DNA from: CAZIOH01 sp964540815
Lineage (GTDB): Bacteria > Myxococcota_A > Polyangia > Fen-1088
Assembly: GCA_964540815.1 (NCBI GenBank)
Contig: CAZIOH010000069.1
Coordinates: 1-36,703 of the forward strand
Length of the DNA stretch: 36,703 nt
Reading direction: 5' to 3'
Below the pieces are notes generated by a model. That model was not told the origin of the DNA and did not search any database. It saw only the letters and a program-made list of their open reading frames with translations. Positions 1-8,000 of the stretch are shown piece after piece; positions within the stretch are counted from its first letter, which is position 1, and each line of letters starts with the position of its first letter. The position numbers and the translations under genes are program-made.

Positions 1-623
1 GCGACGATCTCCCAGGTCTCGAGGTTGCGAATCCCGCCCAGCCGTCCGGTCTCGCAGAAGTCGCACGCGAGCGCGCAGCCGGCCTGCGCGCTCAGACACA
101 CGACGTACTTGGCCGTGGGCAGGGCCACGAGGCCGAGCGGTTGCGCGTGGCGCCCGCGTTCGAGGCGCAGGGCGCGCGCGTCGTCGGGATCGGGCAGCGG
201 AATCCGCACCGCCTCGATCTCCGGCCCATCCCCGAGCCTGAAGAGGTACTTGAGGAAGCCATCCTCGGAGCGGCGGCGATCCACCACCGGGAGCTCGGGC
301 CACGCCACGCGCGCGTCGATCGCGCGGGCCGTGGCCCTCGAGAGACCACGGATCCGAGGCTGGGCGCTCTCGATCGAGCCGACGCCCTCGCGGTGGACCG
401 CGGCGAAGATCCGGCGCGCGACCTCGGCGCTCACCCCGAAGGCCCCGAGCTCCCGCTGCATCTCGAGGAGATCGAGGTTTCGCAGCAACAGGGGCGACGC
501 CACGGGCTCGGCCGAGGCGGGGGCGCACCCGACGGCCGCCTCGGCGGGGCTGCCGGCGGCCGCGGCTGGCTCGGCGCCGACCGTCGGATCCATCTCGGGC
601 AGGACAGGCATCGCGCATGGCAT
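1..623 (-). CDS. RlmN-like radical SAM RNA methyltransferase, 5' part only
   Basis: The N-terminal ~207 residues are visible; the gene runs off the left edge. RlmN-family enzymes methylate C2 of adenosine in 23S rRNA and some tRNAs, using a 4Fe-4S radical SAM cluster. Seen here: an N-terminal helical domain, the strand DGFLKYLFRL followed by IEAVRIPL (typical of RlmN just before the core), and the radical SAM motif CALACDFC (CxxxCxxC) followed by ETGRLGGIRNLETWEIV. The ETGRLGG segment differs from the STxxQGFxRNL form of classical RlmN as I recall it, so this may be the second, divergent RlmN paralogue. The start is the ATG at 621-623; an in-frame ATG at 609-611 is an alternative. It begins 20 bp after the dipeptidase stop on the same strand, so the two are probably co-transcribed. 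Confidence 0.8.
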   Translation of the reverse strand, partial: MPCAMPVLPEMDPTVGAEPAAAAGSPAEAAVGCAPASAEPVASPLLLRNLDLLEMQRELGAFGVSAEVARRIFAAVHREGVGSIESAQPRIRGLSRATARAIDARVAWPELPVVDRRRSEDGFLKYLFRLGDGPEIEAVRIPLPDPDDARALRLERGRHAQPLGLVALPTAKYVVCLSAQAGCALACDFCETGRLGGIRNLETWEIV

Positions 624-643
624 AGCGTGCCGCGACCGGCTTG

Positions 644-1684
644 TCACCTGGCGGGGGTGGCGGCCGCGCCGTCCACCGCGGGGCGATCGAAGAAGCGTAG
701 GGCATTCTCCCCGAGCAGCTTGCGCAGCTGAGGTGGGCGCCATCCGCGCTGCCACAGCAGCTGGGTCAGGCGCGGCAGATCGGCGGCGTCGCGCAGCCCG
801 CGGGGCAGCGGCAGGAACCCGTCGAAGTCCGAGCCGAGGGCCACCGCGTCCTCGCCGGCCACCGCGGCCACGTGCTCGATGTGATCGGCGATGCGCTCGA
901 TGGAGCAAAATGCCCCTCCCAGATAGGGCGCAACGAAGATCACCCCCACCACTCCGCCGCAGGCGGCGATGGCGCGCAGCTGATCGTCCTCCAGGTTGCG
1001 CGGGTGGGGATGCAGGGCCGCCGCCCCGGAGTGCGAGCTGAAGAGCGGCCTCGACGATGCCCCCAGGAGCTCCCAGAAGGTCCGCTTCCCGGCATGGGAC
1101 ACGTCGATCGCGAGGTCGTGCGCCTGACAGGCCAGCACCAGCGCGCGTCCGACCTCGGTCAGGCCGATGTCGACGCGCGACCGGCACGAGCCTCCGGCGG
1201 CGCTGTCCCGCTCCCACAGGGGCCCGAGGAAGCGCACGCCGGCCTCGGCCAGGCGGGCCACCCCGGCGCCCACGTCGGCGTCGATCGCGTAGCTGCCCTC
1301 GACCCCGAGCAAGAGGGCCAGGCGTCCGCCAGCCCGGGCGGCCCGGATCTCCGCGCCCGTGCGGGCCAGCACCAGGCGATCGGCGTGGACGGTGGCCAGG
1401 TGCCGAGCGTGCTCGAGCTGGCGCCAGAACCGACGCCGGTGCGCATCGAAGCGAAACCCCGAGAACATCAAGCAGCCGAGGGCGTCGATCCCCCCGCGGG
1501 CGATGCGCGGCAGATCGAGGTCGAGGCGCATCGGATTCCAGTACGTGGCCTTGCCGTGCTCGCGGGAGAAGTCATGGGGAAAGTGTGTGAGCTTGGTCAG
1601 CACGTCGTTGTGCAGGTCGAAGACCAGGGCCTCACGGTGGAAGGCCTCCACGTCGGGCGTCACCTCCACGGGGTAACCTCGCAT
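644..1684 (-). CDS. Membrane dipeptidase, peptidase family M19
   Basis: A 346-residue zinc dipeptidase of the M19 (renal dipeptidase) family, which hydrolyses dipeptides including D-amino-acid-containing ones. The family's metal ligands can be read in order: DLHND (His25, Asp27), GVEG (Glu129 bridging the two metals), DVSH (His197), SSHSG (His218) and GSDFDG (Asp286). The PHPRN motif just after His218 is also typical. There is no signal peptide, so it is probably cytoplasmic. I chose the ATG at 1682-1684 because the family domain starts within a few residues of it; sequence further upstream in frame looks non-coding. No strong ribosome binding site is visible. It is the first gene of a two-gene minus-strand unit with the RlmN-like gene. 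The substrate is not determined by the sequence. Confidence 0.93.
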   Translation of the reverse strand: MRGYPVEVTPDVEAFHREALVFDLHNDVLTKLTHFPHDFSREHGKATYWNPMRLDLDLPRIARGGIDALGCLMFSGFRFDAHRRRFWRQLEHARHLATVHADRLVLARTGAEIRAARAGGRLALLLGVEGSYAIDADVGAGVARLAEAGVRFLGPLWERDSAAGGSCRSRVDIGLTEVGRALVLACQAHDLAIDVSHAGKRTFWELLGASSRPLFSSHSGAAALHPHPRNLEDDQLRAIAACGGVVGVIFVAPYLGGAFCSIERIADHIEHVAAVAGEDAVALGSDFDGFLPLPRGLRDAADLPRLTQLLWQRGWRPPQLRKLLGENALRFFDRPAVDGAAATPAR

Positions 1685-2216
1685 CGCCGCCAGTCTAAGG
1701 GCCCGCCACCGAATAGCCACTCGGGCGCAGGACCGGCCCCCAAGCCCCGTCCTCGTTTCCGTACTCGTTCCCCGTGAGGTCCGGTCGAGGCGCGAGGACG
1801 AGGACGGGCATCTGGGCCCTGAAATCTTTGCTTCGGGCCTCGTGGATGGCATCGGTCCTTACCCCAGTTGCGCCTGGCATCGAGCGGGGGGGCTGGTCCG
1901 ATCCGGCCAATCTCTGCGTCGGGTCGAAGCAAAACGTCCGGCGGTGCCGAAGGCACTATCGCGCCGTGAACAATTTGTTAGGTTACGGCCCCGAGGGGAG
2001 CGGGTGGCCGAGGACCGAGGACGGCCGACGGCCCGCGTTCGAGCGACCGAGATCAATTTCGCCCTGGCCTTCCGCCGACCCAGATGGCCGTCGACGCCGC
2101 ATCCGATTCGCACGCAGCCCGAACCGCAGGTGTTCCGCGCAGTCTCGAGGATCGCATCCGCAGCAAGAAGAAGCCTCAATCATGACCTTGGTCCGTCACA
2201 CATTCCGGGAGGAACC
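1685..2216. other. Intergenic region between divergent genes
   Basis: This 532-bp gene-free stretch separates the minus-strand dipeptidase from the plus-strand porin and should hold both promoters. I found no convincing -35/-10 pair on either strand. It contains the inverted pair CCCGTCCTCG (1746-1755) and CGAGGACGGG (1799-1808), part of the GAGGAC-type repeats found in other spacers of this window, and an AT-richer patch near 1970-1982. The porin is preceded by a strong purine ribosome binding site (GGGAGGA, 2208-2214). Confidence 0.5.
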
Positions 2217-3500
2217 ATGCTTCGATGTACTCGGTCGTCCGTGCTGGTTTTTGGTTTGCTCGTCTCCGCCGCCGTTCCCGCCCTCGCCCAGACCGGCACC
2301 CCGGCTGGGGAGGCACCACCCGCACCCGCCACCGGAGGCGCCACCGATGCCGCGCCGGTGAGCGATCCGAACGCCGCCCCCGCCGCCACGCCGCCCGTCG
2401 CGGCGGTCACGCCCCCCGCTCCCAGCGCCTCGACCGGACCGCTCAAGCTCGAAGGTAAGAATGCCAATATCAAACTGGGCCTCTTGCTGCAGCCCCAGTA
2501 CTCGGCGGTGAGCAGCCCGGCCGCGGGGGTGAGCGGCTACAACCAGAACCTCTACCTGCGCCGCGCCCGCATCCTGGTCGGCGGCACCGTGTTCGGGAAG
2601 ATCGACTACTTCCTCGACACCGACTTCCCGAACCTCTTCCTCGCGACGCCGGTGGCCGGCGCGATGGGCGCCGCCAACACCGCCCTCAAGGCCACGCCGG
2701 GCCTGAACATCCAGGACGTCTTCGCCACCTTCCACGCCATCGGGGACGAGCTCAAGGTGGACGTCGGTTACATGCTGCCGCCCATGGCGCACAATTCCCT
2801 CCAGGGGGCCGGGACCCTCTACAGCTGGGACTACTTCAGCTTGACCTACCAGCACGCCAACGCGTTCGGGGCCTCCGCCCCGCCGGTCGGGCGCGACGTC
2901 GGCGTGCAGCTGCGCGGGCTGGTGCTGAATGGAATGCTCGAGTATCGCGCGGGCATGTTCCAGGGCATCCGCGTGCCCGCCACCGCCACCGAGATCGCCT
3001 CCCGCAACTTCTTCCGCCTCACCGGTCGGGTGCAGGTCAACCTGCTCGATGCCGAGACCGGCTACTTCTACGCCGGCTCGTACCTCGGCGCCAAGCGGAT
3101 CCTTTCGTTCGGCCTGTCGGGCGATTTCCAGGACAATTACAAGTACTTCGCGCTGGACGGGTTCACCGATCAGCCCCTCGGCCCGGGCATCCTGACCGCC
3201 CAGCTCAACTTCGCCCACTGGAACGGCGGAACCACCGTGGCGCTCGCCAAGCAGTCGGCCCTGATGGGAGAGGCCGGCTACAACCTGCCGGTCCAGGACT
3301 TCAAGGTCGGGCCCATCGTGCGCTTCGAGCACCTGTGGGGGAGCGGCGCGGTCCCCGATCGGACGATCTTCGCGCTCGGCGCGGCCTTCTGGCCCTATGG
3401 CCACACCTCGAACCTCAAGCTGTTCTATTCCCGGATCAACGTCACCGGCGACAACGGGGTGAATCAGGTGAATCTGCAGTGGCAGGTTTATTTCTTCTAG
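2217..3500 (+). CDS. Outer-membrane porin, phosphate-selective OprO/OprP-like family
   Basis: A 427-residue protein with a Sec signal peptide (MLRCTRSS then a hydrophobic core, likely cleaved after Ala-Leu-Ala at residue 24). An Ala/Pro/Thr-rich spacer follows to about residue 75, and then a beta-barrel domain to the end. The barrel shows typical OprP-family segments: NIKLGLLLQPQY, LYLRRARILVGG, FGKIDYFLDTDF and alternating aromatic strands, ending in the terminal aromatic residues VYFF. Family members are outer-membrane channels, often for anions such as phosphate; specificity cannot be read here. The ATG at 2217 has GGGAGGA 3-9 bases upstream, which settles the start although the frame is open further upstream. 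A transporter gene follows 118 bp downstream on the same strand. Confidence 0.85.
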   Translation: MLRCTRSSVLVFGLLVSAAVPALAQTGTPAGEAPPAPATGGATDAAPVSDPNAAPAATPPVAAVTPPAPSASTGPLKLEGKNANIKLGLLLQPQYSAVSSPAAGVSGYNQNLYLRRARILVGGTVFGKIDYFLDTDFPNLFLATPVAGAMGAANTALKATPGLNIQDVFATFHAIGDELKVDVGYMLPPMAHNSLQGAGTLYSWDYFSLTYQHANAFGASAPPVGRDVGVQLRGLVLNGMLEYRAGMFQGIRVPATATEIASRNFFRLTGRVQVNLLDAETGYFYAGSYLGAKRILSFGLSGDFQDNYKYFALDGFTDQPLGPGILTAQLNFAHWNGGTTVALAKQSALMGEAGYNLPVQDFKVGPIVRFEHLWGSGAVPDRTIFALGAAFWPYGHTSNLKLFYSRINVTGDNGVNQVNLQWQVYFF

Positions 3501-3536
3501 AGAGACTCCTAAGCTCGTGACCTGATGCACATTGGA

Positions 3537-3576
3537 CCGCGACGGGGGGCGGGCCGAACCGGCCTCCCCGCCGCGG
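3537..3576 (+). other. GC-rich hairpin between porin and transporter genes
   Basis: CCGCG (3537-3541) can pair with CGCGG (3572-3576), and CGGGG with CCCCG inside it, with a mismatch between. There is no T-run after it, so it is a weak terminator or attenuator candidate at best. It lies about 40 bases before the transporter start and might set the ratio between the two genes. Confidence 0.3.
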
Positions 3577-3618
3577 CTCCCAACCTCGAACCCTGCCATT
3601 CTTGCCAAGGACAAACTC

Positions 3619-5022
3619 ATGACGCCTGATACTTCGACGTTGGCGGCGGAACCGCCGGCCAGCGAGGCCACGTTGCGAAGGGTGATCTTCGCCGCCTCGC
3701 TCGGGACGCTGTTCGAGTGGTACGACTTCTACCTGTACGGAAGCCTGGCGGTCTTCTTCGGGGGCCTGTTCTTTCCGAAGGGCAACGACACCGCGCAGCT
3801 CCTGGCCAGCCTCGCGACCTTCGGGGCCGGGTTCGGCGTCCGCCCGCTCGGGGCGCTGGTCTTCGGCCGGGTCGGCGATCTGATCGGACGCAAGTACACC
3901 TTCCTCATCACCATGGCGACCATGGGCTTCGCGACCGCCGCCGTGGGCCTCTTGCCGAGCTACGCCTCGGTGGGGTTGCTCGCCACCGTGCTGCTGGTGT
4001 TCCTGCGGTTGCTGCAGGGCCTGGCGCTCGGCGGCGAGTACGGCGGCGCCGCCACCTACGTGGCCGAGCACGTCCCCGACCATCGCCGGGGCTTTTACAC
4101 CAGCTTCATCCAGACCACCGCCACGCTGGGGTTCTTTCTCAGCATGGGCATCATCGGGACCACCCGGGTGCTGCTCGGTGAGGCGGACTTCAAGCGATAC
4201 GGCTGGCGCATCCCGTTCCTGCTGTCGTTCATCCTGCTGGCGGTCTCGCTCTACATCCGGCTCAAGATGAAGGAGTCCCCGCTCTTCACCCGCCTCAAGA
4301 GCAGCGGCAAGACCTCCCTCAAGCCGATCCGGGAGAGCTTCGGGAACCCGGTCAACCTCAAGTACGTCCTCATCGCGCTCTTCGGGGCCACCGCGGGACA
4401 GGGCGTGGTCTGGTACACCGGCCAGTTCTATGCCCTCACCTTCCTGCAGAGCGCGCTCAAGATTCCGTGGAAGTCGGCCTACCTGATGGTGTCGGCGGCG
4501 CTCTTGATCACCACGCCCCTGTTTGTGGTGTTCGGCAAGCTGTCGGACCGGATCGGGCGCAAGAAGATCATGATGGGGGGCTGCATCCTCGGCGGGCTCA
4601 CCTATGTGCCGATCTACATGGGGCTGCGCGCCTTCTCGAACCCGAGCGGCCTGCCCGTCGCCAACCCGGCCGAGCTGAACTGGGTCGGGATGATCGCGCT
4701 CCTCTCGCTGCAGATGGTGTACGTGTGCATGGTCTACGGCCCGATCGCGGCCTTCCTGGTCGAGCTCTTCCCGACCAAGATCCGGTACACCTCGATGTCC
4801 CTGCCCTACCACCTGGGGAACGGCTGGTTCGGCGGGTTCCTTCCGCTCATCGCCACCGCCGTCACCGCCTCGGCCTGGGCCAAGACGACCTTCGGGCCGA
4901 ACGCGATCTTCACCGGGCTCATCTACCCCATCGCGGTCTGCGCGATCACCGTGGTCGTGAGCGCCTTCTTCATCCGTGAGACCAAGGATCACAAGATAGA
5001 CACGCCGATCGCGATGCCCTGA
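3619..5022 (+). CDS. MFS transporter, metabolite:H+ symporter (MHS) family
   Basis: A 467-residue inner-membrane protein with about 12 hydrophobic segments. Family marks are GTLFEWYDFYLYGSLA in helix 1, GRVGDLIGRKYTF (the MFS loop 2-3 motif), LRLLQGLALGGEYGGA in helix 4, and the second-half repeat GKLSDRIGRKKIM. MHS members are proton symporters for carboxylates, shikimate, proline or betaine; the substrate here cannot be assigned. The ATG at 3619 was preferred to an upstream in-frame GTG/ATG-type start because the conserved N-terminus begins shortly after it and AAGGA lies about 8 bases upstream. The porin just upstream suggests a joint outer-membrane/inner-membrane uptake pair. It converges on the giant gene whose stop is at 5058. 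Confidence 0.92.
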   Translation: MTPDTSTLAAEPPASEATLRRVIFAASLGTLFEWYDFYLYGSLAVFFGGLFFPKGNDTAQLLASLATFGAGFGVRPLGALVFGRVGDLIGRKYTFLITMATMGFATAAVGLLPSYASVGLLATVLLVFLRLLQGLALGGEYGGAATYVAEHVPDHRRGFYTSFIQTTATLGFFLSMGIIGTTRVLLGEADFKRYGWRIPFLLSFILLAVSLYIRLKMKESPLFTRLKSSGKTSLKPIRESFGNPVNLKYVLIALFGATAGQGVVWYTGQFYALTFLQSALKIPWKSAYLMVSAALLITTPLFVVFGKLSDRIGRKKIMMGGCILGGLTYVPIYMGLRAFSNPSGLPVANPAELNWVGMIALLSLQMVYVCMVYGPIAAFLVELFPTKIRYTSMSLPYHLGNGWFGGFLPLIATAVTASAWAKTTFGPNAIFTGLIYPIAVCAITVVVSAFFIRETKDHKIDTPIAMP

Positions 5023-5042
5023 TCGGACCGACCCACCGGCCA

Positions 5043-5067
5043 CCGCCCCCGAGGGGATCAGGGGCGG
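5043..5067. terminator. Possible bidirectional terminator between convergent genes
   Basis: CCGCCCC (5043-5049) pairs perfectly with GGGGCGG (5061-5067) around an 11-base loop, between the plus-strand transporter stop (5022) and the minus-strand stop at 5058-5060. It overlaps the last codons of the minus-strand gene and has no T-run, so support is structural only. Confidence 0.35.
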
Positions 5068-8000
5068 AGCTCGGCCACCAGGGGATCGAGATCGTCGGAG
5101 GCGGTGAACCCGAAGAGCGCGGCCCGCTCCGGGGCGGGCCCGAGATCGCTCGGGGTGAGGAGCTCGGCGCAGACGGCCAGGCTGCCGGAGGCGACGAGGC
5201 CCACCCGGTTGGCGGCCTCGAGGATCCCCGCCCGGAGCGGCTCGATGGGCAACGGCGTCGAGCATTCGAGCGCAAAGGGGGCGAGCTCGTGCCGGGCCTT
5301 CCGCGAGAGGTGCCGGGCGAAGCGCGCGGCCCACCGCTCGGCCTCCTCGGGGTCGGCGGCCGGGTGCAGATGGTCGGGGACGAAGGGCCGGATCATGGCG
5401 GTGAGCCAGGCCGCGAGGAGCCCGGGCGGCCCGACCAGGGCAAATCCGAGCCCACTTCGAGCCAGGAACAGCGTGTGGCCGCCGGCGAAGCGCAGCGCCG
5501 CCCGCTGCGCCGGGGTGGCCGGTCCATCGCCCACCAGCGGCGGTCCTCCCAGGGACAGTCGGTCGGCCCACGCCACCACGGTGCAGATCTTTCCGGGCAG
5601 CACCTCGGCTGGACCGATCGAGCCCCCCTCCCCCGCCCGTCCCGGCGGCACTCGGAGGGAGGAAGACCGGACGAGGCGCAGCTCGAAGGGGCCCGGAGCC
5701 ATCACCGCCGCCAGCTCGTCCCAGATTGCGTGGACCACTTTGCTGGCGGGGGCCGGCGCGGCGCGCCCCGGGCCGAACCGTTGGGCCTGCTCGGCGAGCT
5801 CCAGCCCGGCCTCCTCGAGGAGCAGCGGTCCGAGGGCCCGACACAGCCGTCGAAAGGCCGGGGGGACGGTCGACGGGAAGAGCAGCTCCTCCCGACCGGG
5901 ATCGAGCGAGGCCCCGAGCCGGCGGACCGCCACGCTCTCGCGGTCGCGGCCGGGCTGCCCGGCCGTCATCGTCACCGTCGGCTGCGCGCTCGCCAGCGTG
6001 GCCGGCAGCGGCGGCGGCGGCGGCGGCGGCCGGATCCCGAAGATTCCAGGCCAGTCCAGTGGGAGCCCCGCTCGGGCCCCGGCCCGCGCGGCGCGCCAGG
6101 CTCCAAGCTCGAGCATCGCCTCCGCGGCGGCGGAGCGCCCGCGGCGCCCGAGGACCGAGGCCAGAGCCCGCGCGACGCCTGCGTCGTCGGTCGCGGCGTC
6201 CGGCGCTGCGTCCGCCGACGCTCCGGCGGTGAGCGCCTCGCGCAAGCGGTGCGCCACCTCGTCGAGGACGAACCGCCCGCCGACCACGTCGTGGCCTCGC
6301 GGGTCGTGGCTGCGCGCCTCGTGGCTCCTGTCGAGCAGCCGCAGCAGCTCGTCGAGGGGACCGAGCTCGGTGGGGCAGGTGGTGAGCGCCTGGCGAAAGG
6401 CCAGCTGGGCGCCGCGTGGGTCGCCGGCCCGCACCAGGTAGCGGCCCACCCGAGCCAGCAGGCGGGCGCGCGCGCGCGGCTCGTCGGTGGTCTCCAGCAA
6501 CCTGCGCGTGACCGCCAGCCCGGGCCCGGTCTCACCGAGCTCGAGTCGCAGGCGCGAGAGGGCCTCCAGCGCCTCGCGATCCCCGGGGAAGAGATCGAGC
6601 GCCTGCTCGAACGCCGCGGCCGCCGCCGCCAGATCGGGCGCCGGGCCGGCGAGGAGAATCCGTCCGAGCTTGACGAACACCTGCAAGCGGACCTCGTCCG
6701 TCGGCTCGACGGCCGCGAGCCGGCGGAGCAGATCCGGCACCACCTTCAGGTTCGAAGCGGCCTCCTCGAGCGCGACCAGGCGACCGAGGGCGACCGGGTG
6801 CTGCGGCTCGCGCTCGAGCACCAGCTCGAGCTCGCGGCGCGCCCCCGCCAGATCGCCGAGCGCGCCGGCGAGGCAATCCGCGCGGGCCAGGCGCAGCGAC
6901 GTGCGCTCGAACGGGTTCTGGGTGGCCGCCAGGCGCTCCGCGAGGACCTCGCTCCATTCGCGGTGTCGGCCCTCGGCGCCGTAGAGCGCTCCGAGCCGCT
7001 CGAACGCCGCCACGTGATCGGGGGCGATGCGCAGCACCTCGCGCAGCCAGTCGCGCGTGCGCGGCGAGCGCTCCGGGTTGGGGCTCCCCTCCGCCGGCCC
7101 CCGCCGATCGCCGTCGCGCGGACCGCTGCCGTCCGAGCCCCGCCCCCGACGCTGCTCGCGCTCGGCCTCGAGATCCACGGCGCGCAAGAGGGCCTCCACG
7201 CGATGACGCGGGACCCGCAGCGCCTCCGCTTCGGCGGCGGCCGCCAGCGCCGCCTCCCGCGGACGCCCCGAGCCCGCCAGCCACCGCCGCCACGCCATCA
7301 CCACCGGTATCGGCGGCCCGCCCTCGTCCGGTGGAACGGCGTTGGCCAGCTGCAGGCTCCGACGCAAGCGGCGCTCGAGGCCGACCGCGTCGGTCTCGTC
7401 GGTCCAGCCGGCCGCCACGCCCATCCACGAGAACAGGGCCGCGGACGCCGGGTCGCCCGGGGGCTCGTCCTCGGCGTGCTCGGCCAGGAGCTCCTGGGCG
7501 CGGGAGCGGCGAACGTCGTCGGTGGCGCGCCCCGGATCGGACAGCCGGAACAGCGCCGGCAAGGCCTTGCCGAGGGGGGAGCGCGGCTCGTCCTCGACCA
7601 GGGAAGGCGGACCCGGTCGCAAGGCCAGGTCCTCGGCCCGCGACCACAGCCGGGAGGCCAGCTCGGGCTTCCCGGGGATGAAGGCCTGTGCCAGCTGCGC
7701 GGCGAACGCCCAGGTCTCGGCGGTGGGCGTGTGCTCGTGCGGGGGCGCGTCGACCAGCAAGCCGAGCGCATCCTCGAGCCGGCCATCCGCGATGGCCCGG
7801 TCCAGCGTCTCGAGATCGATGAGCGCCCGCTCGGCGTCCGTGAGGGGGACGAGCACCCCCGACGAGCCGGGGGCTGCGCTGGGCCACAACCTCCGAGCCC
7901 CGTCGCAGCGGAACGCCCCGAAGCGAAGATCGGCCGCGACCGTGCCCGCGTCGGGCTCACGCGCGGCGACCTCGAACAGCTCGGCCGCGCGGACGAAGTT

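Noticed and set aside
1970..2000. Possible promoter in the AT-richer patch upstream of the porin
   Set aside because: No pair of -35 and -10 boxes with acceptable spacing could be found on either strand.
3532..3618. N-terminal extension of the MHS transporter
   Set aside because: The extra codons overlap a GC-rich hairpin and lack family similarity; the ATG at 3619 has a nearby ribosome binding site.
2196..3671. Minus-strand open frame opposite the porin
   Set aside because: Gly/Glu/Val-rich mirror sequence; the plus strand encodes a clear signal peptide and beta-barrel.
3442..5844. Minus-strand open frame of 800 codons opposite the MHS transporter
   Set aside because: The plus strand encodes an unmistakable 12-helix transporter; the minus reading is low-complexity and charged.
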